Shown: positions 17,901 through 27,044, counted from the first letter of the stretch. The stretch is 64,000 nt of DNA from Polycladidibacter stylochi (GCF_001562055.1 NZ_LLWE01000040.1:51324-115323); one strand, 5' to 3'. Numbers and translations: made by a program. The notes: a model not told the origin generated them from the sequence alone.

Positions 17901-20324
17901 TTATGGCGCGTATTGTCGTTTAAGACCGGTAACAATATCGTCAGGTGCAACCCGTGCTAATGCCGCCAAACATGCATTTGCATTGTCGCTTCGGTTTTTA
18001 AGGTGCAACTCGCACACCAGATACAAATGACGGGGATCTCGACTGTAGGCATAGGCATTTTGAGCTGCAATAAGCGCGTCAAATAAGGATTCACTTTGAA
18101 GAGCCAGCGCAAGCACATACCAATATTGAGGATTTTCTTTATCTATTGAAATCGCCTGCCGTAAACTATCAATTGCTTTTGTATTCTCTTTCTCCCTAAA
18201 AAACGTGAGGGCACGCGCATACAACAAACGCGACGAATGCGGTTGCGCCGCGATGCCACGCTCAAGTACTTCCAGCCCCTTTCCCTCAAGCGATTGTTGG
18301 CGCAATAAGTCGGCAAGGTTTAAATAGTTGCCCTCAAACTGCGGCTCAACTCTTATGCCATTTTCATAGGATTTAATTGCTTCATCCATATTCTCTTTAA
18401 CACGATGCAGATTGCCCAAATTGGCATTTCCAAAGCCTCGATCCATGCTAAATGATTGAATATTCTGATATTCTTGTAATGCTGGCTCTAAAAGCTGCCT
18501 TTTTTCATCGCTAAGCTGCGCCCAGTTGCGCGAAAGTATGCCAGCTGCCTCAGCCCGCACAGCCAGCACCCTATCGTTGATAAGGGGCATAAGTAGCTTC
18601 CATTTTTGGGCAATAGGAAACTGTGCCGCCCCATACGCTGCCCCCAGGCGTACCAGTTCATTCTCATCTTTCACGCCACGGGCAATTGCAATCATGGCAT
18701 TTTGCCCGGGGAAAGCTGCGAGGCGCTGCAAAGCTGAAGCCCGGATAATATCGGCCTGATTGCGATCCTGCGCCACCCGCGAAAGTGCCCGCTCCGCCTT
18801 TGGGTCTCCTTGATCGGCCAAATGAAACGCCAGTGCAAAATGATCTGTATGACGGTAGCGACTTTCAGGAAACCACTTGGCAACCCATTGGTCAGCCCAT
18901 CGCGCATCCCGCTCGGTGTGGCAAGCATTACAAGCATTCGGAGTGCCGATCTTTAAAGACAAATCAGGACGCGGCACCTGAAAACTATGATCTTTACGCG
19001 CATCATGTTGCATATACACCTCTTCGCGCATATGGCAACTGCTGCAAACAACCTCTTGCTCAGCCACTTCATGATGCCCATGCTTCTCTTGGGCATACTG
19101 TTCACTATCGTGGCACTGCGTACACAGCTCTGGCTCACTTAACTTCAATTTGGCACTATGCGGATTATGGCAATCGCTACAACTCACACCCGAGCGGTAC
19201 ATTTTTGATTGCAAAAAAGACCCGAAAACATAGTTTTCATCAAATATCTGCCCATCAGCATGGTATAGCTCGGCGGTTATTAGCGAAGGTAAATATCGGC
19301 TCAAAAAACCGTTTTGCACACTATCATTGCGTTCATTCAATTGCCGCCGCCGACTATGGCAAGGCGCGCAACTTTCCAGCTGGTCAGTAACCCGAAGCCC
19401 CTCAGCAATAGGCCGACTAAACCGCTTTTGTTCATCAAAAATAACATGGTGCCAAGCCGCTGCTCGCGCCTCCAGATCACGCTCCAAACCTAAAGCCTGC
19501 AACCGCGCTCTTTGGTCCGCTCCATCCACTTGTGCCAAACCCGCGTTCAAACCATCTTCACTATGTGTGCGCTCGTTCATCAGCTTAACATGGCGCAAAG
19601 CTGGCCCATGACAGCCCTCACAGCCCACATTCACTTCGCTAAATGAGCTTTTGTAATGATTGCTTGCCGCCTCATAGCCCTTTTCAACCCCTGTCGAATG
19701 ACAATCGGCACACATAAAGTTCCAGTTTTGCCCAGCATTACGCCAGTAAAAAGTATCGCTTGGCCCAACATCTGGATAGAGGATAAACCAGCGCTGCCCC
19801 CCTTCGCCTTGGCTACGGCTATCCCAGGCAAATGGAATGAACTGGTATCTGCCATCGGTTAAACGCACCATATATTGTTGCAATGGATGAACCCCAAAAC
19901 TATGGGTGATTTGGTGAATAACGCTTTGTCCATCAGCATCAGGTAATGTGATGAACAGACGATCATTTTCGGTCCAAAAACGGCTCAAAAATGGTCCAAA
20001 TCGTACTTCAATATCGCTAAAGTCGCCAAGAACATTCTCCGGGGTTGCCGGAAGCATGGCATCGTGATGCTGCGAGCCCTTCCACTCACTGTAAATATCC
20101 ATATGGCAGCTCTGGCAAGATTGTGAACCAGCAAAAGTTTTCGTCTCCCGCTCTAACGGCGGAAGCTGCTCCATAACCTTAGGCATTAATAACTTGGATG
20201 AATCGTCTAAAGCCTTTTCCCCCCCAGCAGATGCACATAAAGCAGGCCTTAAGCCCAACACCAGAGCAAAGACAAAAAACAGGCAAACTCGATTTATAAG
20301 TCCAGCAAAGTTGGTGCTATTCAA
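17901..20324 (-). CDS. Secreted octaheme c-type cytochrome with HEAT-like and TPR repeats
   Basis: This 807-residue protein has a signal peptide (hydrophobic 12-30, ALCASAG) and eight CXXCH heme-binding motifs: CQSCH near 70, then CADCH, CEGCH, CAPCH, CSDCH, CTQCH, CSSCH and CNACH. After the hemes come HEAT-like helices (about 490-600) and at least four TPRs (about 630-780). The start is TTG; the next methionines lie beyond the signal peptide, so TTG is needed for export. Multiheme cytochromes with C-terminal TPRs occur beside sulfatase and MoxR genes in marine bacteria. The substrate is unknown, and I see no second domain that would make it a known nitrite or hydroxylamine reductase. It sits 125 bp upstream of the MoxR gene on the same strand. 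Confidence 0.85.
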   Translation of the reverse strand: MNSTNFAGLINRVCLFFVFALVLGLRPALCASAGGEKALDDSSKLLMPKVMEQLPPLERETKTFAGSQSCQSCHMDIYSEWKGSQHHDAMLPATPENVLGDFSDIEVRFGPFLSRFWTENDRLFITLPDADGQSVIHQITHSFGVHPLQQYMVRLTDGRYQFIPFAWDSRSQGEGGQRWFILYPDVGPSDTFYWRNAGQNWNFMCADCHSTGVEKGYEAASNHYKSSFSEVNVGCEGCHGPALRHVKLMNERTHSEDGLNAGLAQVDGADQRARLQALGLERDLEARAAAWHHVIFDEQKRFSRPIAEGLRVTDQLESCAPCHSRRRQLNERNDSVQNGFLSRYLPSLITAELYHADGQIFDENYVFGSFLQSKMYRSGVSCSDCHNPHSAKLKLSEPELCTQCHDSEQYAQEKHGHHEVAEQEVVCSSCHMREEVYMQHDARKDHSFQVPRPDLSLKIGTPNACNACHTERDARWADQWVAKWFPESRYRHTDHFALAFHLADQGDPKAERALSRVAQDRNQADIIRASALQRLAAFPGQNAMIAIARGVKDENELVRLGAAYGAAQFPIAQKWKLLMPLINDRVLAVRAEAAGILSRNWAQLSDEKRQLLEPALQEYQNIQSFSMDRGFGNANLGNLHRVKENMDEAIKSYENGIRVEPQFEGNYLNLADLLRQQSLEGKGLEVLERGIAAQPHSSRLLYARALTFFREKENTKAIDSLRQAISIDKENPQYWYVLALALQSESLFDALIAAQNAYAYSRDPRHLYLVCELHLKNRSDNANACLAALARVAPDDIVTGLKRQYAP

Positions 20325-20652
20325 AAAACTCTAGCCTCTCTCCCAAAGTATCAAGCAGATCATTGCGCAACAATACCGCCAAGCAACTCTTGAGTTTTAA
20401 TAGCTATTAACTCTCAAGCGTAAATTTGTGCCAGGTGTTTACAGAGTGAGAAAACGAATATGAAATTCGAAATCAGTATAAAATAGACCAATGAAATAAA
20501 ATATTTAAATAATACAATATGTTTTGGATATATATTTACATTCTATTAGCTACAGAAAACATATCAACCTACCTATTCATAAATTTGATACCTCCGGGCC
20601 AATAAAAATTGGCGTGGCTTAAGCACAAGCAAGTTGATTGGAGGCTTACCGA
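20325..20652. other. Divergent intergenic region between the cytochrome and sulfatase genes
   Basis: About 330 AT-rich bases separate the two divergent genes. The left part holds an imperfect 30-bp palindrome, annotated separately. The right end carries GGAG at 20640-20643 in front of the sulfatase ATG. No open frame of interest. Confidence 0.5.
20389..20418. promoter_or_regulatory. Imperfect 30-bp palindrome, possible operator
   Basis: The half CTTGAGTTTTAATAG (20389-20403) faces CTATTAACTCTCAAG (20404-20418), matching at 13 of 15 positions; the centre TTAATAGCTATTAA is perfect. Its place between two divergent genes suggests a shared operator. No cognate regulator is identified. Confidence 0.45.
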
Positions 20653-22266
20653 ATGCAATTACAACAAAAATTGGGTATGCTTGCTGTAGCCGCAGGCTTA
20701 ATAGTACCCACAGCTCTCTCAATGCCCGCAGCAGCGGCCGATAAGCCCAACATACTTATTATGTGGGGCGATGATATTGGTATTTGGAACACAAGTTTTT
20801 GGAACCGCGGTTTGATGGGTTACAAAACACCCAATATTGACCGCATAGCCCACGAAGGCCTTTCATTTACCGACTACTACGGCGAACAATCTTGTACAGC
20901 CGGTCGTGCCTCTTTCCTATTCGGACAAACCGGTTTACGTACTGGCCTGACAAAAGTTGGCTTGCCAGGAGCTCCGCAAGGTGCGATGCCTGATGATATC
21001 ACAATTGCCGAAGCTCTTAAAAACCAAGGCTACGTTACCGGACAGTTCGGCAAAAACCACTTTGGCGACCGTGACGATCAACTGCCAACAAAACATGGTT
21101 TTGATGAATTCTACGGCTTTCTGTATCACCTCAATGCCATGCAAGAGCCAGAAAACCCGGACTTCCCACACGATCCAGAGTTTTTAAAACAATTTGGCCC
21201 TCGCGGTGTCTTGCACTCCTTTGCCGATGGTAAAGCCCCAACCGATACCGGCCCCCTCACCATCAAGCGCATGCAAACCATTGATGATGATGTTACGGCC
21301 AGAACCATCAAATTCATCGATGAAGCTATCGAAAAAGACAAGCCGTTCTTTGTTTGGTGGAATGCTTCCCACATGCATTTTATCACCCACCCCAAAGCCG
21401 AGGACATAGGTAAATCCGGGCAAGGCTTCTACAATGACGTTATGGTCTCCCATGATGAACATGTAGGACAATTACTCAAACATCTTGATGACAAGGGCAT
21501 TGCCGATAACACCATTGTTATGTACGGCACTGACAACGGCCCCCACTACAACACATGGCCTGATGGCGCGATTACTCCATTTAGAATGGAGAAAGAAACC
21601 AACTGGGAAGGTGCATACCGCATCCCAGCCTTCGTAAGGTGGCCCGCTGGCAGCTGGACAGGCGGTAAAACCCTAAACGGCATGGTATCCGCACTCGATT
21701 TCTTCCCGACATTACTCGCAGCCGCCGGAGATCCGGACATCAAGGAAAAGCTCCTGAAGGGTGGGTATGAGGCCAATAACAAGTCATTTAAAGTTCACTT
21801 GGATGGCTACAACATGAACGAGTATTTCGCCGGTAAAACCGAAAAATCGCCGCGTGATCACTTCTTCTACTTCAATGCCGATGCTCAAATCGTAGCCGTT
21901 CGTTATGAGCTGACAGATTACAATAAAGGTGGCGAAGGCAAATCAACAGCGTGGAAACTGGTGTATGGTGAGCAACGCGCCCATACAATGGCTCTGTGGG
22001 CCGAACCATTTACATGGCTACGCCTTCCAAAGGTCTTCAATCTGCGCCGCGATCCATTCGAGCGTGCCGATCACAATGCAAATGGTTATTGGAACTGGCT
22101 CATTGACCGGGCATTCCTGATCTATAAGGCAAATGCTTTGGTTCGCTCTCACCTGCAAACCTATAAGGATTACCCGCCTTCACAGCGCCCTGGTTCCTTC
22201 ACCATGGATGGTGCCTCAGAATTTGTCTACGATAAATTCGGCGTTGGCCCAGGTGGTTCAAAGTAA
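20653..22266 (+). CDS. Secreted arylsulfatase-type sulfatase
   Basis: A type I sulfatase of about 537 residues that hydrolyses sulfate esters. The signal peptide ends near 29 (SMPAAAA before DKPN), so it acts in the periplasm or outside. The catalytic motif is CTAGR with Cys81, the residue converted to formylglycine, after the metal site ILIMWGDD. Later motifs include QFGKNHFGD and YGTDNGPHYNTWPDG with the second metal pair. I chose the ATG at 20653 because GGAG lies about nine bases upstream; a TTG five codons earlier is less likely. A formylglycine-generating enzyme is not in the window. The divergent octaheme cytochrome and the MoxR-Bat operon form its neighbourhood. The substrate cannot be read from sequence. 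Confidence 0.88.
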   Translation: MQLQQKLGMLAVAAGLIVPTALSMPAAAADKPNILIMWGDDIGIWNTSFWNRGLMGYKTPNIDRIAHEGLSFTDYYGEQSCTAGRASFLFGQTGLRTGLTKVGLPGAPQGAMPDDITIAEALKNQGYVTGQFGKNHFGDRDDQLPTKHGFDEFYGFLYHLNAMQEPENPDFPHDPEFLKQFGPRGVLHSFADGKAPTDTGPLTIKRMQTIDDDVTARTIKFIDEAIEKDKPFFVWWNASHMHFITHPKAEDIGKSGQGFYNDVMVSHDEHVGQLLKHLDDKGIADNTIVMYGTDNGPHYNTWPDGAITPFRMEKETNWEGAYRIPAFVRWPAGSWTGGKTLNGMVSALDFFPTLLAAAGDPDIKEKLLKGGYEANNKSFKVHLDGYNMNEYFAGKTEKSPRDHFFYFNADAQIVAVRYELTDYNKGGEGKSTAWKLVYGEQRAHTMALWAEPFTWLRLPKVFNLRRDPFERADHNANGYWNWLIDRAFLIYKANALVRSHLQTYKDYPPSQRPGSFTMDGASEFVYDKFGVGPGGSK

Positions 22267-22291
22267 CAGGACTAATTCATTACGTGTACTT

Positions 22292-22314
22292 GAAGGGCTC
22301 ATCATGAGCCCTTC
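22292..22314. terminator. Hairpin between convergent genes, weak terminator
   Basis: A 9-bp perfect stem (GAAGGGCTC and GAGCCCTTC) with a five-base loop lies between the sulfatase stop and the convergent DUF2478 gene. There is no T run, so termination is only probable. Confidence 0.45.
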
Positions 22315-22335
22315 TGACGTTGAGAATGGATTTAA

Positions 22336-22878
22336 TCACATCGCTTGCAATAAACGGCGGGCGGGGATAACACCTTCAGCCCATGCACAAGCTCCATCAT
22401 TATTCATGTCCAGAATTGTCGCCATATCGCCGACATAATCCTTAAAGTCCTCTTTGTAGGTGTCCTTTAACCCACATAGAACCGGTATTTCGGCCTCCAA
22501 TGCTGCTTCAATAACATTACGAAGCCCGCGCCCCTCGGACTCGCCTTTACCAAAGCGATTGACGATAACCAAATCAGCTCCCTTTGCCAGCTCGCGCATC
22601 AGCTCCATATTAACCTCCGCCAAAGCATGGGGATCCAGCCGACACCCGCGCGAGCCAGAACCAAGGCTTTGCGATATCATTGAGGTGTATTTGCTCGATA
22701 GGGAGCGCAAATACATATCCCCGCAGCAACCCTCTGTTTCCACTTCACTTTGTAATACTCCGACAACACGCCCGCCCATGGCTTGCACGTGTATCGCCAC
22801 AGCTTCTAGCACAGGATCAACCCATTGGGTTTCATTAAAACCAATCGCCGCAATTGGTAAATGGGGAGTTTCAGACAT
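22336..22878 (-). CDS. DUF2478 family protein
   Basis: A protein of about 180 residues with the DUF2478 pattern GSGSRGCRLDPHALAEVN, then ADLVIVNRFGKGESEGRGL and an N-terminal IAAIGF strand. The family has a P-loop NTPase-like fold and is often found near molybdate or molybdopterin genes in alphaproteobacteria. A classical Walker A is missing here, so nucleotide binding is uncertain. The ATG at 22878 is preferred to a TTG one codon upstream. It runs toward the sulfatase gene and away from the SDR gene, with 89 bp separating it from the latter. I cannot assign a function. Confidence 0.68.
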   Translation of the reverse strand: MSETPHLPIAAIGFNETQWVDPVLEAVAIHVQAMGGRVVGVLQSEVETEGCCGDMYLRSLSSKYTSMISQSLGSGSRGCRLDPHALAEVNMELMRELAKGADLVIVNRFGKGESEGRGLRNVIEAALEAEIPVLCGLKDTYKEDFKDYVGDMATILDMNNDGACAWAEGVIPARRLLQAM

Positions 22879-22967
22879 CAAACTTCAACTTCTTAAACTG
22901 TTATAGTTTCAATATAATAGCTTTTTGCGCCCCAAAGCGCCATGTGACCAACTGCACCTAAACTAAG

Positions 22968-23738
22968 CTAGGCTTCAATCAACGAACCATCATAGGCAAA
23001 ACAATTGCCGCCATCCTCTGCTGTCAGATGCTCAAGGCAATTCAACAGGTGTGCAGCAGCGTAATCGGCTGTAAAAAGCTTATCCTTTGGTATCGATCGG
23101 GCAAACGGTGCTGACAGCGGAGTTTCGACTGTACCAGGGTGCAGCCCCACCACCATGACTGAGTGTTTATGCCGGCGTTGCAGTTCAATATTTGCGCAAC
23201 GTACCAGCATATTTAATGCGGCTTTGGACATACGATAACTATACCATCCCCCGAGTTGATTATCGGAGATACTGCCCACTCGCGCTGATATAAAAGCCAT
23301 TATAGGCGTTTGATTGTAATTCAGCAGCGGCGCAAAGTGTTTTAATACCAATGCCGGGCCAACTGCATTAACCGCCAGTACATGCTTGAGATTTTCTTCA
23401 GTAAGATCATTTAGGCACTTTTCGGCTCTAATTTGTTCTGTTTGCAATACCCCCGTTGCCACAACACATAGGTCAATCTTACCGCTTCTTTGAAGATGCA
23501 GGCTTGCTTGGGCAATACTCTCTTCGCTTGTCAGCTCCAACGGTATGATTTCATCAGCCAAACTCTCACTTTCTTGCTGTTTCAATTGCCGGGAAGTTGC
23601 TGCAACATGCCATGAAAAACGACAAATGTTTGACTGCTCATGCACTGTATTTAAACATGATGGGTAAGATTTTAACTGCTTAACAATAGCAGAACCAATC
23701 CCACCAAGTCCGCCAACGACAACGGCACGCTTTTCCAT
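22968..23738 (-). CDS. Short-chain dehydrogenase/reductase
   Basis: An SDR-family oxidoreductase of about 256 residues. The nucleotide-binding loop is VVGGLGGIGS, the Asn region is AVNAVGP, and the active site shows Ser in FISARVGS and YRMSK. The WYSYRMSKAALNMLVR stretch resembles the C-factor (CsgA)-like branch, whose members are often soluble reductases of unknown substrate. GGAG nine bases before the ATG at 23738 supports that start over one 16 codons upstream. It is on the same strand as the DUF2478 gene and could be co-transcribed. The substrate cannot be read from the sequence. Confidence 0.78.
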   Translation of the reverse strand: MEKRAVVVGGLGGIGSAIVKQLKSYPSCLNTVHEQSNICRFSWHVAATSRQLKQQESESLADEIIPLELTSEESIAQASLHLQRSGKIDLCVVATGVLQTEQIRAEKCLNDLTEENLKHVLAVNAVGPALVLKHFAPLLNYNQTPIMAFISARVGSISDNQLGGWYSYRMSKAALNMLVRCANIELQRRHKHSVMVVGLHPGTVETPLSAPFARSIPKDKLFTADYAAAHLLNCLEHLTAEDGGNCFAYDGSLIEA

Positions 23739-24442
23739 CGCATTTTCTCCTGCAAGCAAGAACATAATAATAGATAAGCAATGCAAAACGGTGAATCATT
23801 TAAAACACAGAGATGTTAATATACTCATCATTCGAGCCAAACAGAGCTAAAACCAATTAGTAGTTTCGCCACCATTTAAACTGTTATACATTAATTTTAT
23901 TGTACAATTAACTGGAGCAATGCTTGAAAAGACGGAGGATACATTAATCCCAGAATTCCATTATTTTCAATAATTTATAGCGTAAACAAAATCAAAATTC
24001 CTAACCCTAAGACATACGAATATATACTAAGTATAACTGATAATTTATTTTTTCTTAAGGTTGACCGAGCCGCGTAATATGAATTACAACATGCCCGTAG
24101 CAATATACTAGCTACTCTCACCAGCTGTATTTTTCGGGCTAAAGCCCTAGATAACAACTACAGCTTCAATAATAGGCCTAGCGCCTTACATATGGCCCGA
24201 GGTTAAAGCGATATCCCATCACTTTACCGGCGGTTGGCATAGCGGTTTGGACTACCTGTCCGAGAAGACCCAAGATTGCTCGTATAACGATGCTTGCGTA
24301 TCGCGCATCGCCAGCAAATATGCCTTTTTTGCAGCCACACCCTGTGGCTACTACCCCAGCCTTGGACAAAATGCATAGATTCTATGCTCTCGTAGTTTGT
24401 AACACTAGTTGCAAGCTGTGGTGCATTGCGAACAGGTACAGG
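23739..24442. other. Intergenic region upstream of the BCCT transporter
   Basis: About 700 bp divide the divergent SDR and transporter genes. The left 340 bp are AT-rich without clear features. The right half is less AT-rich and contains a coding-like frame interrupted by two stops, annotated separately. The transporter promoter should lie in the right half, but I cannot mark it. Confidence 0.45.
24079..24378 (+). pseudogene. Possible decayed open reading frame
   Basis: A frame from ATG at 24079 to TAG at 24376-24378 spans 100 codons with two internal TAG stops at 24109 and 24148. After the second stop, 75 codons are open and read like protein (for example IIGLAPYIWPEVK and DCSYNDACVSRIASKY). 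Base composition is less AT-rich than the flanks. I do not recognise a family. It could be chance, since no start codon opens the long stretch. Confidence 0.3.
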
Positions 24443-26083
24443 ATGACTGATATAACTGACGCAGAAGCCATTCCCGCCCCGGAAGGGAAGACTGCCATAA
24501 TCGACACCGACTATGAAGTCGGACAAGATAATATTACGCCAGAAATCGCCGGCTATGGCTTAGACATTCATAATCCGGTTTTTGCTATTTCCGCTCTGGT
24601 TATCACTATTTTTGTTGCGATAACCCTCCTCTTCAACAGCGAGATCGGGCCTGTCTTCAGCAGCTTACGCTCCTGGCTGACATCCTCGTTCGCCTGGTTT
24701 TTCTTGACTGCGGGCAATATCTTTGTCGTCGCCTGCCTCGGCTTAATCATCAGCCCGCTTGGCAAGGTGCGTATTGGTGGCAGTAAAGCAACACCAGACT
24801 ATTCGTACACCGCATGGTTTTCCATGTTGTTTGCTGCCGGTATGGGCATCGGCCTTGTATTCTACGGTGTATCAGAGCCTATCTCGCATTACTCGACGTC
24901 CATGAGCGGCTCCGACTGGGCGCCTCTTGGAGCCGCAGCTGGAAATGAAGTCGAAGCCATTCGCCTTGGAATGGCAGCGACAATTTTCCATTGGTCGTTA
25001 CACCCTTGGGCCGTATACGCTATTGTTGGCTTATCTCTTGCCCTTTTTGCCTACAATAAAGGCCTACCCCTTACCATGCGGTCGGTTTTCTATCCGATAT
25101 TTGGAGAGAAAATCTGGGGTTGGCCAGGTCATGTCATTGATATTCTAGCTGTTTTCGCCACTATGTCGGGTCTCGCAACTTCGCTTGGTATTGGCGCAGA
25201 ACAAGCCAATGCCGGACTTAACTTCCTCTTTGGCGTTCCGGTTAACAACGTAACCCGTGTTCTGCTTATTGTTGCCATTTCCGGTATTGCGCTAACATCA
25301 GTGATTGCAGGTATGGACGCCGGTGTGAAACGGCTTTCAGAAATAAATATGGTAATCGCCGCAGCGCTTTTGTTGTTTGTTATTATAGCAGGCCCAACCC
25401 TAACAATACTGGGCGGTTTCGTCGATAACATCCAAGCATATGTTGAGTATTTGCCAGCTCTCGCCAACCCTATTGGCCGGACCGACACCAACTTCATGGA
25501 AGGCTGGACCTCCTTCTATTGGGCTTGGTGGATATCCTGGTCACCATTTGTAGGTATGTTTATTGCTCGTATTAGCCGTGGTCGTTCGGTACGTGAATTT
25601 ATTACCTGCGTTTTGTTGATCCCATCTTTGGTTTCTGTACTTTGGATGACTACATTCGGCGAAACAGCAATCAATCTGATTGTCCATGAAGGTGTGGATG
25701 CTATTGCAAAAGCACCACTTGAACTACAGCTCTTTGAAATGCTGAAAGACTTGCCATTAACCGGCATCACATCATTTGTGGGCATTTCACTGGTGGTTGT
25801 TTTCTTTGTTACCTCTTCCGACTCAGGCTCTATTGTTATTGATACAATGACAGCAGGCGGTAAGGTCAACACACCAACACCACAGCGTATTTTCTGGGCC
25901 TCACTGGTTGGGCTCGTGGCAATTGCCCTACTAATGGGAGGGGGGTTATCAGCACTCCAAGCACTATCGGTTTCTACCGGTTTCCCGTTTGCGATTATCT
26001 TGATACTGGCCACATACTCGCTTATTTCCGGCCTTTATACTGAGCGTAAACTGCATAAAACAGAGTACAACAGTAAGAACTAA
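24443..26083 (+). CDS. BCCT-family transporter (betaine/carnitine/choline type)
   Basis: A secondary carrier of about 546 residues with 12 predicted TM helices. It carries the BCCT hallmarks GMGIGLVFYGVSEPISHY, FHWSLHPWAVYAIVG, FYWAWWISWSPFVGMFIARISRGR and FFVTSSDSGS. BCCT proteins move betaine, choline, carnitine or dimethylsulfoniopropionate with Na+ or H+, usually for osmoprotection or carbon supply. The ATG at 24443 fits the family start; the frame extends upstream without coding character. No choline or betaine catabolic genes are adjacent, so the substrate is open. The gene is monocistronic with its own terminator. Confidence 0.88.
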   Translation: MTDITDAEAIPAPEGKTAIIDTDYEVGQDNITPEIAGYGLDIHNPVFAISALVITIFVAITLLFNSEIGPVFSSLRSWLTSSFAWFFLTAGNIFVVACLGLIISPLGKVRIGGSKATPDYSYTAWFSMLFAAGMGIGLVFYGVSEPISHYSTSMSGSDWAPLGAAAGNEVEAIRLGMAATIFHWSLHPWAVYAIVGLSLALFAYNKGLPLTMRSVFYPIFGEKIWGWPGHVIDILAVFATMSGLATSLGIGAEQANAGLNFLFGVPVNNVTRVLLIVAISGIALTSVIAGMDAGVKRLSEINMVIAAALLLFVIIAGPTLTILGGFVDNIQAYVEYLPALANPIGRTDTNFMEGWTSFYWAWWISWSPFVGMFIARISRGRSVREFITCVLLIPSLVSVLWMTTFGETAINLIVHEGVDAIAKAPLELQLFEMLKDLPLTGITSFVGISLVVVFFVTSSDSGSIVIDTMTAGGKVNTPTPQRIFWASLVGLVAIALLMGGGLSALQALSVSTGFPFAIILILATYSLISGLYTERKLHKTEYNSKN

Positions 26084-26112
26084 GATAATAGTTGAACCTG
26101 ATTGTCTTTATT

Positions 26113-26141
26113 AGGGCGATGCATTTGCATCGCCCTTTTTT
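26113..26141 (+). terminator. Rho-independent terminator after the BCCT gene
   Basis: The stem AGGGCGATGC pairs with GCATCGCCCT across a short loop and runs into six T residues. Position 30 bp after the stop codon fits. Confidence 0.9.
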
Positions 26142-26243
26142 GTTTCTAGCAGTAAGTATTAGCAACTACACGACGTCGCCAATCACTCTAAACCTCAATT
26201 AATAATATCAAACAAGAACTTAGTTGTAGAAATTATCTTAATA

Positions 26244-26295
26244 AGTTCAATCACACGATTAAATCAATCGATTGATTTAATCGTGTGATTGAACT
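26244..26295. promoter_or_regulatory. 52-bp perfect palindrome, likely operator of the TetR-ABC operon
   Basis: The 26-base half starting AGTTCAATCACACGATTAAA (26244-26269) is exactly repeated in reverse complement at 26270-26295 with no spacer. It contains three copies of AATC-N4-GATT: AATCACACGATT, AATCAATCGATTGATT at the centre, and AATCGTGTGATT. It ends 69 bp before the chosen ATG of the TetR gene. It is probably an autoregulatory operator for several TetR dimers; a DNA cruciform is also possible. Confidence 0.7.
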
Positions 26296-26364
26296 AGAAT
26301 ATATTACAACATATGAATCAAAAGGGTAGTGCCCCCTAAAGGGCAGTGGGAGTTTGGACGAGCG

Positions 26365-27042
26365 ATGCAAAACACACAGGAACTTATTCACCCAAAAACT
26401 TCCGCGGGTCGAACAAAGAAATCCCTGATTATGTCTGCTCTTTCGCTGTTTAGCAGCAAAGGTTATGCCGAAACCACCACACGCGATATTGCCGATATGG
26501 CACAAGCAAATATATCGTCTATTGCCTATCACTTTGGGGGTAAACAGGGGCTTTACAATTCATGTGCCGATTATCTCATTGTTCTGGCACGTTCCAATGT
26601 CAACAATCGCCCCCCATGCCCACCAGAAGAAATCGGTAAAATGACCGCCGAAGAAGCCGAGCAATCCCTAATGGATATGGTTGGGCGGATGATACTCTTC
26701 ATGTTAGGCAGCAAACATTCACAAATATTCGTCAATTTCGTTCTACGTGAAGTTCGTGAGCAATCACCAGCGATTGCAAAAATATATCAAGAATTTATCA
26801 GTCCTAACCTCAACCTGGCTGCTGCTTACTATGCCCGGGCAGCAGAGCTCCCCATTGGTTCGCAGCAGTCTTACCTCACAGTGATGGGGCTTATTGGTCA
26901 GGTTCTCTATTTTAAAGTCGCCAGCTATGTCGTTTTAACCACCCTAGAGTGGGAACAAATCGGCGAAGAAGAGCGCGAACAAATTCGCCAAACTGTATGT
27001 AGCAATATTCGCGCTTCTATTAAAGCAGCGCGGGGAGAGTAG
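26365..27042 (+). CDS. TetR-family regulator, CecR (YbiH)-like
   Basis: A TetR-type repressor of about 226 residues. The N-terminal helix-turn-helix is clear (IMSALSLFSSKGYAETTTRDIADMAQANISSIAYHFGGKQGLY), and the larger C-terminal ligand domain fits the CecR/DUF1956 type. Gene order regulator, HlyD-like, ABC ATPase, ABC-2 permease parallels E. coli cecR-ybhG-ybhF-ybhS-ybhR, where CecR controls the exporter and affects antibiotic tolerance. I use the ATG at 26365; a GTG start 12 codons earlier is possible. It most likely represses its own operon through the palindrome just upstream. The inducer is unknown. Confidence 0.85.
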   Translation: MQNTQELIHPKTSAGRTKKSLIMSALSLFSSKGYAETTTRDIADMAQANISSIAYHFGGKQGLYNSCADYLIVLARSNVNNRPPCPPEEIGKMTAEEAEQSLMDMVGRMILFMLGSKHSQIFVNFVLREVREQSPAIAKIYQEFISPNLNLAAAYYARAAELPIGSQQSYLTVMGLIGQVLYFKVASYVVLTTLEWEQIGEEEREQIRQTVCSNIRASIKAARGE

Positions 27043-27044
27043 CC

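Noticed and set aside
24109..24150. Amber codons in the broken frame as possible recoded (pyrrolysine) codons
   Set aside because: Other genes here, such as batD and zur, use TAG as an ordinary stop, and no Pyl machinery is seen.
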